A stretch of 16,736 nt of DNA from Phoronis ovalis (Eukaryota; Phoronida; Phoronidae), in contig JAOXYB010017309.1 in the NCBI GenBank assembly GCA_028565635.1, positions 2,028-18,763 on the forward strand, given 5' to 3'. Positions 1-10,650 of this stretch are shown piece after piece. How positions within the stretch are numbered: the first letter of the stretch is position 1; each line of letters starts with the position of its first letter. The translations under genes were made by a program, and so were the position numbers. The notes under the pieces are model-generated. The model was not told where the DNA came from and ran no database searches. It saw nothing but the letters and a program-made list of their open reading frames with translations.

Positions 1-128
1 TCTGTCTCTTCATACATACGATTCAAGCATTTTCCTCTATCAGCAGAAACTGCTTCAGGAATACCATGAGTAGATATCCCTTCAGGAACACGCAGTCCAG
101 CATTTGCAACTGCATAAATGCGATTTTC
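1..128 (-). CDS. Exon 6 of PLEKHH/MAX-1, partial at window edge
   Basis: After TGAATTTTGCAG the exon opens with ENRIYAVANAGLRVPEGIST and runs 128 nt to the window edge without a stop (42 codons plus two bases, residues 423-464). E.RIYAVA..G.R is the direct continuation of the PSW that ends exon 5. In vertebrate PLEKHH1/PLEKHH2 the sequence is PSWESRIYAVA (from memory), so both exon borders and the phase are confirmed by homology across the splice. The rest (THGIPEAVSADRGKCLNRMY) is less conserved. The donor of this exon and the PH domains lie beyond the left edge. The 99-codon frame covering 322-23 is a different frame. Confidence 0.88.
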
Positions 129-778
129 CTGCAAAATTCAAGTTTTCCCTTTCCGAAATGTCGTTGTAACATATTTGAAAATGAATACACTGGTGTACAG
201 ACAAAAGGATTTAAAAGTCTCATCAAATCCATGACAAAAGATGACATTTCAGAGCAAAGCACGAGGAATTGAGTAGATGATCCATTTTTTTTTGCAAGTC
301 TCAAATATCTTGCAAGTTGCATGTTAATTTACTAAAGACAACCCTTGCTTGTTTACCCACAAAATGGTTATTTTAAATTTGCGTTTTTATGTATTCACTA
401 GAATATACTTTCGCATATTTTACATAACGATTTTTAATTACAGGAATTAAAATTCCAAACCATTGTTGCTCAGCATAAAAAATTCCAAATGTAACTTTTA
501 ATTACTCAAGAGTTACTCCCTAAACATACCTAAACTAATCCGCATGATCCAAAATCTAAGCTTTCTTTTGTTCTACCACAAATACAGACCAGACTATTTT
601 AGAACCGTTCTGCAATGCTAATTTGTTTGACATGCATCTATTTCTTTTCCCAACAGCTTGCACATGTTCATTGGGAGCTTTACTCTCCTAATTTCAAAAG
701 TTGAAAAATTATTTACTTTACTGCTCTTCCCAAGGCAGTAGTGAAAAACAATGGAAAATAAGAAATCAATGAACCTAC
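129..778 (-). other. Intron 5 of PLEKHH/MAX-1
   Basis: This 650-bp phase-0 intron is bounded by TGG|GTAGGT and TTTTGCAG|GAA. It is A+T-rich with no second gene or clear repeat. A 12-mer CTAATCCGCATG at 535-546 recurs at 10659-10670 in the foldback element, the only link noticed. Confidence 0.85.
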
Positions 779-1525
779 CCATGACGGGACATGTCTCCTG
801 ACAGGGGGAGTTGGTGGAATACTTCTTATTGTAGGTGATGCTCTTGTAGCTGATCCCACACTATTTGCTCTTGACTGTCGAGGTATTGGTCTCATATCCA
901 TATTTCCCTCAATACGGCTTCGCACAGTACTGTATAGATTAATATCATCCATTCTACTATGACCTGCAAATGGGAAGAATTTTCTGTCTTTGGATCTTGG
1001 AAGCGTAACTAAAGCGGAAACAGTTTGGTTGGATTGATAAAACGGTGTATTAGGAGGGACTGTAGGTAAGTGGGGCGTAAGAGGGGAAGGAGGTAGCTTT
1101 GGTGTTAATTCCACAGCAGTCTCTTTTTCTTCACCGATTTCATATGCCGTAGATACGGCAGAACTAAGTCTGTTTGAATCAGAAGGTGACGACAAATCAT
1201 CTTTCTCAAGTAAATCTTCACTAGTGCTGGAGCCCTGGAACGAAAGCCTAGCAGGTGGATGAATAACTCTGCGCACTATTCGAACCCGGGGAGGGCCTTG
1301 TTTGACAGGGTCCAAGATCTCTTCTTGAATTTCAGAATACAATGATTCAGCTTCAGTATCAGCAATATTTCCATCGCTACCAGGCATGGAGGGGTCGATA
1401 CTTTCTGTAAAACTGCTGCGCGCATCCATAACATCCTCATGACAGGACAAACGGACAGATGAAGCTGGTCTGCCTTCTGGTGGACTCTGTTCTCTCGATA
1501 TTCGATTGCCATCTTTTGTACCATT
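779..1525 (-). CDS. Ser/Pro-rich linker exon 5 of PLEKHH/MAX-1
   Basis: This 747-nt exon (249 codons, residues 174-422) starts after TTGTTCCACAG with NGTKDG and ends with PSW at TGG|GTAGGT, in phase 0. It is a low-complexity, probably disordered linker rich in Ser, Pro, Thr and Glu. Visible short motifs are two Tyr-containing sites (SLYSEI, NLYSTV), a proline run (KLPPSPLTPHLPTVPP) and PPTPP, all candidate SH3, WW or phosphotyrosine ligands, plus a basic serine site (RQSRANS). The exon end PPTPPVRRHVPSW matches vertebrate PLEKHH2 PPTPPLHRFPSW (from memory), and the next conserved residues lie at the start of exon 6. The linker is about half the vertebrate length. The longer frame, 1579-713, includes intron at both ends. 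A second 90-codon frame here (1548-1276) is a shadow. Confidence 0.87.
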
Positions 1526-1918
1526 CTGTGGAACAAAAGTGAGATCATGTGCTATGTGTAACTGTATTGTACTGTACAAGATGTTATACTTTGACTTTAA
1601 ACACTGCCAAGTAATTTAGTGAAACCTAATATACGCTTTTATTCAGTACATCAGATACAGCAATATGTGCCACTTTATTTCAGAAGGAATCTCATTTACC
1701 AACTTTATATTCTAACTAACTGTATTATATAATACAGCCTACTTCAAAAACATCCACCAATCAGGTGTGATGTAGTAGTATCTTTATGCAACGTAAGCAT
1801 AAGCAAGAAATATTTAGTTCAGTATATACGTGTAACAAAATTTTAGGATGATAAACATATAATCAACCAATGACCAAAAAGTTAAAAATAACAGGATATA
1901 TTCACATTGAAGTTTTAC
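1526..1918 (-). other. Intron 4 of PLEKHH/MAX-1
   Basis: This 393-bp phase-0 intron has a GTAAAA donor and a TTCCACAG acceptor. Nothing else is recognised in it. Confidence 0.85.
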
Positions 1919-2050
1919 CTGCATTAAACCTATGTTGTGTATCATTTTTGCTACACTAGGTGGCAATGCTTGTAATCTTCGCCGTAATTGTTCCACCTGC
2001 CCCTTTAGAGTCTCATTTTCTGATCTCAGCTGTTGATTTTTTAGCTCAGA
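1919..2050 (-). CDS. Coiled-coil exon 4 of PLEKHH/MAX-1
   Basis: This 132-nt exon (44 codons, residues 130-173) starts after CCTTTCTAG and ends at CAG|GTAAAA, in phase 0 at both borders. It encodes SELKNQQLRSENETLKGQVE and then QLRRRLQALPP, ending HNIGLMQ. The first 27 residues carry clear leucine heptads (LKNQQL..EN..L..QV.QLRRRL). The LPPS that follows ends the helix. The N.QLR.EN segment matches the end of the coiled coil in vertebrate PLEKHH2. The 60-codon frame starting at 1996 is the same frame with the intron read through; its ATG is absent because the true exon extends upstream. LPPSVAKMIHNIGL is not recognised as a known domain and may be a short binding motif. Confidence 0.86.
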
Positions 2051-2591
2051 CTAGAAAGGGAATGAAAATTAATAAAGCGTAATAAGAGGAAGAGACAAAA
2101 TTCAAGGATTAATATCATTAATGGCTCAAGATACATTGAGGCATTGCTACTTGTTTATAACTTCCTCGTTCAATTTTGATATTCAAATTGAGAAGTTACA
2201 TCAATACCGGAATTTTTTTAAAGAAAATACTCCAGAGTTTTCAGATTAAAACTACTTAGCAGCCATTTTGAAAAAAAGATATTTACATACATTTAAAATT
2301 TGTCGATTTTTGTCTGAAACATAAAATTTATACTTTGTTATCATATCAAACATTTTAAAATTATGAGACACTGCTTACTAGATTCCTCTTAACAAAATCT
2401 GTGAGAATTTTATATTTTTTTGCATAATGCTTCAGAAGTCAAACTAGCTCACAAAAACTCGTGAAACTGTTTATTCATCTCAAACACCACCAAACCCATA
2501 TGCTGTTGTATATCATGCTGTACATTTACTGTACGAGCTCAAATAAAACACAATAGTTTCAATATACATGATAATTCTACAATTATCAAAC
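2051..2591 (-). other. Intron 3 of PLEKHH/MAX-1
   Basis: This 541-bp phase-0 intron has a GTTTGA donor (weak at +3) and a CCTTTCTAG acceptor. It is A+T-rich, and no repeat or gene was seen. Intron 2-3 spacing is completed by the short 164-bp gap 2676-2839, which is likewise a plain phase-0 intron. Confidence 0.83.
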
Positions 2592-2675
2592 CTCTCTCGT
2601 TTTAACTTGTATCCAGTCCTTGATTTGCGAGGCCTTCTCTTCAACTAGCTTTCCCTCTTTAAGCCGTAATGAGTG
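2592..2675 (-). CDS. Coiled-coil exon 3 of PLEKHH/MAX-1
   Basis: A small 84-nt exon was found from its splice sites and its family match. The acceptor is ACTTTCAG, 28 codons follow (residues 102-129), and the donor is GAG|GTTTGA, with both borders in phase 0. It encodes HSLRLKEGKLVEEKASQIKD (positions 1-20 of the exon) and then W..VK. The segment K.VEEKA..IK.W..VK is one of the most conserved parts of the N-terminal coil in vertebrate PLEKHH2 (IIEEKAAKIKEWVTVK, recalled). This makes the call firm despite the shortness. The 28 residues equal exactly four heptads. The donor is weak: T at +3 instead of A or G. Confidence 0.87.
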
Positions 2676-2839
2676 CTGAAAGTGAAAACAAATCTTGATA
2701 ACACATATATAGAACAGCGTTTCAGTTATGTGCAAGATATTTAACTGAGTAAAGTTTATCCGATTATTCCGAAACAGAACTGATTAAGGATTTCATAATC
2801 ATTCATGCAGTAATGAAGTTTTTTTGTACAACAAATTAC

Positions 2840-3040
2840 CTCCTCTTGGAGTTGATGTTCCAACACAGCTATCATGTTATCTTTTTCACGACACATGGCA
2901 AACAAATCATGTATTTTTCTGTCAGTCTCTTCCGGGGAATAGTTGATAGCAGATAGTCGCTTTTCAAGTAATGTAACATGTTGTTCCGCTTTCTGAGCCC
3001 TTTCTTCAGCATATCTGTACTTGTCTTCTAAATCTTGCAT
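2840..3040 (-). CDS. Coiled-coil exon 2 of PLEKHH/MAX-1
   Basis: This 201-nt exon (67 codons, residues 35-101) starts after TTTAATTTAG and ends at GAGGAG|GTAATT, with both borders in phase 0. It encodes MQDLEDKYRYAEERAQKAEQ and so on, ending EHQLQEE. Leucines and other hydrophobic residues at heptad spacing and many Glu, Lys and Arg fit a parallel coiled coil. A break around NYSPEETD probably kinks the helix. MQ.LE....AE..A.KA.Q.V...E..L.A and EKD..I..LE.QL.E line up with vertebrate PLEKHH2 in the same order (from memory). In this family the coiled coil is thought to mediate self-association or partner binding. A longer open frame that includes the flanking intron down to 2756 is read-through and is not part of the protein. 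Confidence 0.88.
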
Positions 3041-3676
3041 CTAAATTAAACATTTCACGAAATATGACAATGAAATAGCATAATTTCTATGCTGCAATAC
3101 ACAAATGCAGGAGACAGAGTACTAGAAACTTTTCTTTGGATGTCTGCTTTTTAACACAGATCTGAAATCTTCATAAATCAAAGCATCACCCAGATTATAT
3201 CAGAATACAGACCACTGAGACTGACTGCTGCCTGGCCAGCTGATAGATTTTTTTGTACACATTACAAGAACGTGACATGTTTGCAATCAGTCCTTTAACA
3301 TTTGTACAAGATTACTGATTTTTTAATAGTACCATATGATATCAGATAGTACTCTTAGCTTTTTTTGAAATTTTGTTCTGTTAAGCTATTTCAATTTATT
3401 AATAAGTTGTTGAAATATCTGACTAAGACAGACAGTCTTCACTATTCCTCACTCGGGAAGTATTTTTAGCAGAAACATTTGTAACTTTCAAGACAAATTG
3501 AATGGGAAACTTCGAGTGTTTTAAACCCAAAGCCAAAAACTTTTTAAACCAATTCTAAAGAACCTATTAGGGAGCATTACAAAAACTGTACTGGTACTGG
3601 CACAAATTGCATATCAAAATATGTTTAAACGAAAGACATTTGCTACGCAGTCGTGTAATCTCTTTGATTTTCTCAT

Positions 3677-3763
3677 AATTTTATGACACGTAACTTACAT
3701 GGTAATTAAAAGAACAATTTTATAACGCATAATGGGTAAAACAACAATTTTATGACACGTAAC
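3677..3763. repeat. Three short direct repeats (AATTTTATGACACGTAAC)
   Basis: The 18-mer AATTTTATGACACGTAAC occurs at 3677-3694 and again, identical, at 3746-3763. A diverged copy (AATTTTATAACGCATAA) lies between them at 3716-3732. Spacings are 39 and 30 bp, so this is an irregular local duplication and not a regular array. Confidence 0.75.
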
Positions 3764-5406
3764 GGTAAAAATTAAGTCTAAAATCTTGTATCATTTTATA
3801 AACTACCAGTACAAACTCGTAAAACCTGTAACTAGTCTTCCCTATTACTTAAGAATTGTGTTCCTGTAATTTTACATCAGAGCAGACAAGATTTTTAGAT
3901 TTTTTATGTACCTCGATGAAACGTTTAGATGTTTGGAGCACAGCTATTCAGATATGTTATGCATGTAAAGTGAGAGTGGGTTATGTCATAGCCAATTTTA
4001 TAACTCCTAGAAGTTTTCAGGAGTGGTTGTTTTGTTCAATTTGTGTGTTCAATATCCGTTGTGATAGAATTACAACTACTCATTATTTTTTTACTGCCAT
4101 AAACAGACATGAGAAATACTGATGTCATTTGAACTTCCGATGTACACACATATTTAGAAAGTAAGACATTTATAGAAAGGTAAATGAGGATATCATCTGA
4201 ATTTATCGACACATAAAAAATGAACTTAATTTGTTTTTCTGGAATAAGTCACTGTCAAACCATAGCCGAAAAACAAAATTTAGCACGTAAACAGCAGTAC
4301 CATCTGAATACTAATTAGGAGATCTTTTCATTTGGTCGTGTGGATGATCTGATTCAGTAGAGCAAAACATTACCCTTTTGCTACACATAAAGAATCTGCC
4401 AATAAAGATATAAATCATGTTTTTCCACGACTTGTCTACCAGTAAGGATTAAAGAATAATACTTGATCTCACCCAAATTTAATAAAGTTTTAATGCCACA
4501 AGAATGCATGCAACACAGTAAACAGCTTCAGCATTACCCACAAAATATTAAGCGCATATTCCAGGGTCAGTAACAAATCCTGTAAGCCCCAATCATGAAT
4601 GCTGAATCCGTAGGTAAAATGTAAATATTTTACACAGATTTTGAGCTCCAAAGTGAGGCCAGTATAAGCCCTTAACAGGTATATATTTTTAGAATGACAA
4701 CTTCACATGTATCTCCCACTGTTATCCATAAGGTGCTCAAAGCCACATTCTACACAGGCTATGAATCTGATTTACTTAAACAATAATAATACATACTTGA
4801 CTTGATGAGCAACAATTTAGTTAAAGGGTATGTAACATGAATACCGTGATACCTTGGGAAAGAAACCATCATAGATAGCCTATAGCCATTTTATATTTGT
4901 ACTAGTCCCATGAACATTTGGTTACCTATTTATTTGTACCTTTAGGACATATTGCATTATCACATTTCATGATTTTTTAGATATAACTTTATTTAATTTC
5001 TAATTTCAGTATCAGATTTCAAGACTTAATATAATTGTCATCTTAGGTGAACGTGACTAAATAAAAAATGATTTCTAGCCATCTACAAGCAGAAACCTCT
5101 TTGAAATAATAATCCTTACACACATTCAAGAGAAATCAAACTTAGGATACAGTTTAACTTACTTTTTCCCCAAAGAAATGGAAATTACAATTTATTGTTA
5201 ATTTTTTTAATTTAGGAACACAGTCCATGTGGACAAAAGTTATAAAGACACCAAATTAACCCAAAACAGTAAATGTTTTACGCAATTATGCATGTGCAAT
5301 GTTCAACTATTTATGGTGAAGCTGATTCATCATTCCCTCATCAAGTTTCCAGTCACACTGAATAGGTAGTTTAACCATTTAATTGATTTAGAAAGTTACA
5401 CATGCG

Positions 5407-5426
5407 TTCACATGACAATTCCAAAT
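5407..5426. repeat. Dispersed 20-mer, copy 1
   Basis: TTCACATGACAATTCCAAAT here matches 10610-10629 in direct orientation at 19 of 20 positions. The flanks diverge quickly. It may be a remnant of one dispersed repeat family; a chance match is less likely but possible in A+T-rich DNA. Confidence 0.4.
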
Positions 5427-5980
5427 TGAAAATCCCCCTCAAACCAGTTTAAGTTTTCTCTTGGAACATCGTAAAAATATAAGACCACTAAAGTCATATC
5501 ACATGCTTTTGCACAAATTTCTTTACCTGGTACCTAAATGCATAACACAGGACAAGCAAACTTCCAAACATCTCTTGCTTAATAATATATAATATTGAAT
5601 AACTTGATTTATATTGATAAAATGGTATGTAATTTTCAGGAAATGTTTCAGACAGGCTTTCTCAGCTTTTTATTTTCAAAAGTATTATGAACTTTAGTTC
5701 TAAGACTCGCCACCAAAGATTTCCCTATAGTATTAAAGCACCACATAGCACTGTTATGTTCAGGTACAATTTAATAGTTGGGGCAAACCTGTTGTGGTGT
5801 AGTATCATAAAATGTCTCAAGTTATATTATGCGCAGTTTTGAAATTTTTCATGCACAGAAATAAGATATTGTAGACAATATATTGTACATTTTTACATAA
5901 TAGAGAGAAATAAAGTAAAAGCTACTTTTGTTTCTGTGTTTTAGTTCATGGTGTTTATAGTCGGAACGGATGATTTGATG

Positions 5981-6118
5981 AACAGGTAAAAATGGTTATG
6001 AAATTTTTTAACAGGGTTCAATTGCCGTTCATGACATGGTCGAGTGAAACTACATACTAGAAATTATGTAGATTCTTATGTAGAATATCTGTTCATGGTT
6101 TACCGACTTTTACCTGTT
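5981..6118. repeat. Imperfect inverted repeat
   Basis: AACAGGTAAAA at 5981-5991 and its complement at 6108-6118 flank a 116-bp interior. Extension inward to ATGAA on both sides is gapped (left to 6002, right from 6092). Inside, TTATGTAGATTC is followed by TTATGTAGAAT. No target duplication was seen. This is a weak candidate for a decayed foldback element. Confidence 0.4.
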
Positions 6119-7123
6119 TAATAATTAGAGGTCTTGATATAAAAGACGACCGACAGTGTCTACCATAAATGTGATTTTTGAAGGAGTAAACTTAAGAATT
6201 AAAATATTTGGTTTAAATAATAAAGGATTGAGCATATATTTGAAAAAAAGATAAAATTTCAATTGAACTTTTTTTGATTAATCGTATGAACAAAATCAAA
6301 GTTTTGATCACTCAAACAGGAAGTCCTCTGAAAATGAAAGTTGCAAAACAGTAAATACATGCATTAACTTTTACATGCATTGAGCGTTAATTTCAAATCC
6401 TTTCTAGTTTCTATATTTCAAGAATTTTATCATGAAGGTAGAGCACCTTTCAAAATGGATACCAGGTAAATGAAATGCATGATATACATATACATATTCC
6501 CTATATACAAACAAATACTCAATTCAAATGGATTCCAGTATTTTTTTAATTAGTCAATTTATTTTGTTGCTTCTTTGTAGGTGTTCCAATTTAGTTTTGA
6601 AGTTTTATAAATTACACTTGTGCTGTACATTTGTGGCCATACTTATTATTTTATTATTTCTCAAGGTTAATCAAAATAGCAAAACAACACCTTTTTTTGT
6701 ATATTTTTAATTTTAATTTATTTTTAATTTCCTCATATCTCATCGGTATAACCTTTCAATTTTAACTGTGCATGATAATTTCAGTAAGATAGCTTTTCAA
6801 AATTTCTCTATGCCTCACTATTGCCTGTAATTTACGGGTATCAGCTAGTAATCAAAGAATACCCAACTGACTTCAACTACTGCAGGAAGAATGCAAATTA
6901 TGTTGTTATAAAGACTCATACACAGATTATTTCTAAACAAACGAAAATACTCCTAAATCTCTGAGAGCTATCCACTGATTACTACTGAATTTATATGTAG
7001 GTGGTGACAATCAGTAGTCATAATTATTGTGTAATCACAGGTAATGTAACATCCATGTGTTGTTTAGCAAATACACATAGTCTTACAAGGACTGGTGATA
7101 AACTGTGCTGTGGCACACAGTTT

Positions 7124-7207
7124 TGCTGATTTTAGCTTGACCTCAAATTAAAAAAAAAATGAACTTTTGAACAAAGCAAAATTTGAGGTCTAGTTAAAAA
7201 ATCAGCA
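7124..7207. repeat. 84-bp hairpin (inverted repeat)
   Basis: The left arm at 7124-7149 (TGCTGATTTTAGCTTGACCT and then CAAATT) pairs with the right arm at 7180-7207, which reads AATTTGAGGTC and ends ATCAGCA. There are a few mismatches and a two-base insertion. The loop is about 30 bp and A-rich. It is long enough to fold as RNA inside intron 2 and looks like a decayed miniature transposon or a snap-back duplication. Confidence 0.7.
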
Positions 7208-7381
7208 TACAGCTGATTTGAAAAGTTTACCCTAAATTGGTGCACTCCACCCGAACATGCATCGAAGTTCCCACCGGGTGTTTGGACCAGCTCATCTACA
7301 CAGTACAAATCTGATCAACAGTTTTTAAAAACTTTTTCAACTATATGTTATATGCATCTTATGCAGAGCATCCATAAATAA

Positions 7382-7407
7382 CTGTGATAACATCCTGTGA
7401 TAACATC
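7382..7407. repeat. Perfect 13-bp tandem duplication
   Basis: CTGTGATAACATC is present twice head to tail (7382-7394 and 7395-7407), followed by a partial third copy CTGT. This is a typical replication-slippage duplication. Confidence 0.85.
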
Positions 7408-7689
7408 CTGTTTTGCAGTGTTTTACAGACTTTGCAAGGTATGATAGACAACAAACTCACTGAACAGTAGTAAATAATGGTATCAAAATGTTTTGAAAGG
7501 TTTTGCCATTTACTATTTTGTTCTGGGGGTAGAAATAAGTTAACGGACAAGATTTAAACTATCAACTAAAACTATCATTGAGAAAAACCACTCACTTGTA
7601 AAACAGGTGAAGTATTAATAAATATCACATGAATCATACAAATTATAGTTGTATGTATGTTTTATTTCAAGGCAGTGATAACAACTTCA

Positions 7690-7735
7690 CCTTAACCCAA
7701 TCATAAAAATACCCTTAACCCAACCATAAAAACAG
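7690..7735. repeat. 23-bp tandem duplication
   Basis: Two units begin CCTTAACCCAA, at 7690 and 7713, and agree at 20 of 23 positions. They are a local minisatellite seed with no sign of further copies. Confidence 0.8.
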
Positions 7736-8157
7736 GCATTAAATGTGAGTTTTGTTTATCCATAAGTATGGTATAATTACAATAGCTTTGTAGCTTCAAT
7801 AAATCAGAATTGTACATTTTGTAAATTTTGACAAAAAACAGTTAGCAACAGGATGTACTACGCCAGTACAAATATGGCCTGGGGCACTAAAAGTATGAGA
7901 GTATAAATTATAATACTTGCTACTATGACTTTAACCCACACACCCTTTATGCTAAATTTTTGATAGTCATCTGAGGATATTTTAACTTATATTTTCATAA
8001 AGGCTCTTTCACACTTATATCGATTATAACACAAGATTGTATTTACCAATTACCACATGTGAATGGCACAGTTAAAAAGCACATACAAAGTAACAAGACA
8101 GTATAAAAATATCAAACATGTGTGGGGCATACCTACATCAAAGGTAGCCGATTTAAG

Positions 8158-8183
8158 ATAACAATACTCCATAACAATACTCC
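8158..8183. repeat. Perfect 13-bp tandem duplication
   Basis: ATAACAATACTCC occurs at 8158-8170 and 8171-8183 without a mismatch, which suggests recent slippage. Confidence 0.85.
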
Positions 8184-8639
8184 GTATAGTGATCAACTGT
8201 TTTTGTAAATGTTGCTTCAAGGCTATATAATTATTGTTATGTCAAAATAAACCTTGAACACTGGAAAAAATCAGGTGCTAAGAAAAATTGATGGCTTTCT
8301 ACTCAATTTAAGTTTTCAAAAGGTGCTATTTCTAAATCTCTTAGGTAAAAATAAAACTTTATAAAAACACCATCAAAAGTAAAATGGTTCCAATTAGCAT
8401 TGAAGCATTTTAAAATAGCTACAATCAGTTTTTGGCATCTTTGTGAGAAGTTTTATATTTCAATCACCTGATAAATGCTAGTTTATCTTCCCATACCTAT
8501 GTTCTCTTCTTTTCACATGTTTTATAGGTTTTCTGTTTCCTTAATGTTACTTCTAAATATTACTTTCCAAACAGTACTGAATGGAGAGTTTTCCTGTAGT
8601 TCTATAATACACTTCCACTCCCTTGTTTTTTGTTCCTAC

Positions 8640-8790
8640 CTGTATTTTAATTTGATCCCTGATCTTCTGCACCTGATCTTGGAATTTTAATAATGTTGAC
8701 TCTGTTGTTAGAAATTTTTCTTTCCAGTTTTCCGTTGCCATTTCCGTGGTATTGTAATAACAAAAACTGGGTTATTTCAGTCCGTTCATT
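8640..8790 (-). CDS. Exon with start codon of PLEKHH/MAX-1 (coding 8741-8640)
   Basis: The exon opens after a good acceptor (pyrimidine-rich ...ATTTATTTTAG, AG at 8792-8791), runs through 49 nt of 5' UTR and starts translation at 8741. The start context, GGAAATGG, has G at -3 and G at +4. The 34 codons begin MATENWKEKF and end KIRDQIKIQ at a CAG|GTAGGA donor. The start is supported because the in-frame upstream sequence contains TAA, and because WKEKF...LLKFQ.Q..KIR lines up with the first residues of vertebrate PLEKHH2 (DWKER...LMKFR.QA.KIR, recalled from memory). The peptide is amphipathic and charged and begins the N-terminal coiled coil. It ends in phase 0 and joins directly to MQDLED of the next exon, as in the vertebrate protein. 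The 60-codon open frame that runs past the donor to 8553 reads into the intron. Confidence 0.87.
8772..8789 (-). other. Five-codon upstream ORF in frame with the main start
   Basis: Within the 5' UTR part of this exon, ATG at 8789 opens MNGLK followed by TAA at 8774-8772, 30 nt before the main ATG and in the same frame. Its ATG lies one base after the exon boundary, so its Kozak context depends on the upstream exon used. Such a short ORF usually allows reinitiation. It also shows that the main protein cannot begin further upstream in this exon. Confidence 0.5.
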
Positions 8791-10609
8791 CTAAAATAAA
8801 TGAAATTATTGAATATGTTAAATTACACTTCATGTCGACATACAACTTAGCTACCACCTGCTCGTATACTGTAACTACTTTGTTATTTAGTTTGCAGACA
8901 TTTAATATATAATTATAAGGACCAAAATGTGTTAGAATTTTCATGTAAGGTGGTTCAAAATCTTGCTCTGGGTAATTCAAAATTTAAAACCAAGCATGGT
9001 AAACCCAATCAGAATTCCATAATGTTTATAATAATGCATTCCTAAAAATTCAGATACCATAAATATGCTATTTATTAATCATTTTTTTTATTTTATTTAT
9101 CGGTTGAACTACCCATATTAATATCTATTAAACATATTAATATATGACACAAACCTGGCAATACTGTGGGATAAAGCATTTTTTTCATGTTGGTTCTATA
9201 GTCAAACAATAACTTTCTGATCTTTAACCTAGCTTTTCATTTGTTTGTAAAGACATTAAATATGAACATATGAAATAAATGGGTTCATGTAAAGGGAAAT
9301 CAATTCCCCGGTCAATTCCCACGATAGCACAAATATAGACACATAAAAATAATGAAGGGCATAATTCTAATCTAGAAGTTTATGGACCGTCTTCAAGGTT
9401 TCACTACAATAAAAATATAAATTTAAAACTACCATACCTACAAACTTTCCTATAAAGAAACAGAACCCAGATACTGAAGATCATTCGTGACACAGATCCA
9501 GTGAGACAGAGTAAGTAATAAACCAATCAAAATTTTGCAGCAATCTTGTCTTCTAACTTAAATGAAGCATATGCTTCCTGATTTCTCAGAATTTTCTAGA
9601 ATGACTGTAATCTAAACCTTACAATTACATGAAAATAATTACATCAAATATAAAAACATATCAAAAATATACAATTTAAAATATAGTATTTGAAGCTGGC
9701 GCAAAAAATACCTGTATACTATTAATTACATTCAGGTTATCCGTGGGTGGTAACAATTGGCAAAATGTCAAGAGTATATTGGCTTCTTGACTTTTTTCTT
9801 TCCACCATATTTAAAGGTACTAGTGCAATAAAAGTGCCTCTTGTTTAGATAGCCAGTGCTTGAATATATACTTCGAATTCCAATCAAACGTATGCTATAA
9901 ATTCCTAAGTTTCTGTGCACCCGTCTCTTCAGCTCGTAAAAGAAACATACTCCAAGACACTTCATTCAAATGATAAAACTTAAATAGCTTGAAATTTGGT
10001 AAATCGCTGTCCACAAAGCAAAATGTTAAACCAACTTGGCTAAAGCTATACATCCGAGGGAGTAATAGTGAGAGTAGTTGGGTTTCCATGTGTTATGAAG
10101 GATACAAAATAGCCCCTTTTAGGGAATATGAACACAAATTCATACCCTTTTTTGGAACTTGTGAGCTTAAACTTCATACCCTGTATGGCACCTTTTTATC
10201 TGATTTTCAAGTTGAGAAACACATTAGAGCTAACATGTTTTTGGGCATCTTTTTTTGAAACAACCGTACAATCATCTAAGAACTATTTCCCATTTCATTT
10301 TTGATAGAAGGTCTAGTTAAAATACACCTTTGTAATATTTTACAGAATTTTTTGTTTTTTCTAGATTTTTTAAGCAATTCTATACCTTTTTTCATGGTGT
10401 CCTTGGTGCCCGGTATATTGAAATTATACTCTTTCACCGTTTTTGTAACGTACATGCGTACACAACTATTCTGACGGGTCTTAACATAATGTTGTTATAC
10501 ATATTAACACTAAGTCAGTTTCCCTTCTATACAACAAGTTTCAACAAAATTTGATGCTAGCTTGGTTTACGAAGTTAAGCCAAACCCAACTGGAGAAGTT
10601 GGATATACA

Positions 10610-10629
10610 TTCACATGACAATTTCAAAT
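10610..10629. repeat. Dispersed 20-mer, copy 2
   Basis: TTCACATGACAATTTCAAAT differs at one position from the copy at 5407-5426. It lies 21 bp before the foldback element that begins at 10651, so it may belong to that element's outer part. Confidence 0.4.
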
Positions 10630-10650
10630 GAATTTGAGAAAACCAAATCC

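Larger units (their letters stand above)
3041..8639 (-). other. Intron 2 of PLEKHH/MAX-1 (5.6 kb)
   Basis: This large phase-0 intron separates the start exon (CAG|GTAGGA) from exon 2 (TTTAATTTAG). No convincing coding exon was found in it. The family alignment runs directly from KIRDQIKIQ to MQDLED, so none is expected. It contains short direct repeats at 3677-3763, a weak inverted repeat at 5981-6118, a hairpin at 7124-7207, and perfect or near-perfect tandem duplications at 7382, 7690 and 8158. All are listed separately. The rest is unremarkable A+T-rich sequence. Confidence 0.8.

Noticed and set aside
1276-1548. Minus-strand 90-codon frame overlapping exon 5
   Set aside because: It is a shadow of exon 5 in another frame. 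The exon 5 frame is fixed by in-phase splicing and by the PPTPP...PSW match.
1763-1792. GATGTAGTAGTATCTTTATG, resembling the U2 branch-point region (GTAGTATCTG)
   Set aside because: Lies in intron 4, far from the U2-like repeats, without flanking U2 stems. Short chance match.
3856-4122. Plus-strand 88-codon frame with several cysteines
   Set aside because: Lies inside intron 2. The cysteines have no regular zinc-finger spacing, and the length is within chance for this window.
7235-7281. CACCCG...CGGGTG short inverted repeat
   Set aside because: Only six paired bases around a long loop. Not above what is expected by chance.
9989-10258. Plus-strand 89-codon open frame
   Set aside because: No recognisable domain. 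It ends in a T-rich run, and the surrounding DNA has repeated TTCATACCCT segments, more like decayed repeat than a gene. It lies within the predicted 5' UTR intron.
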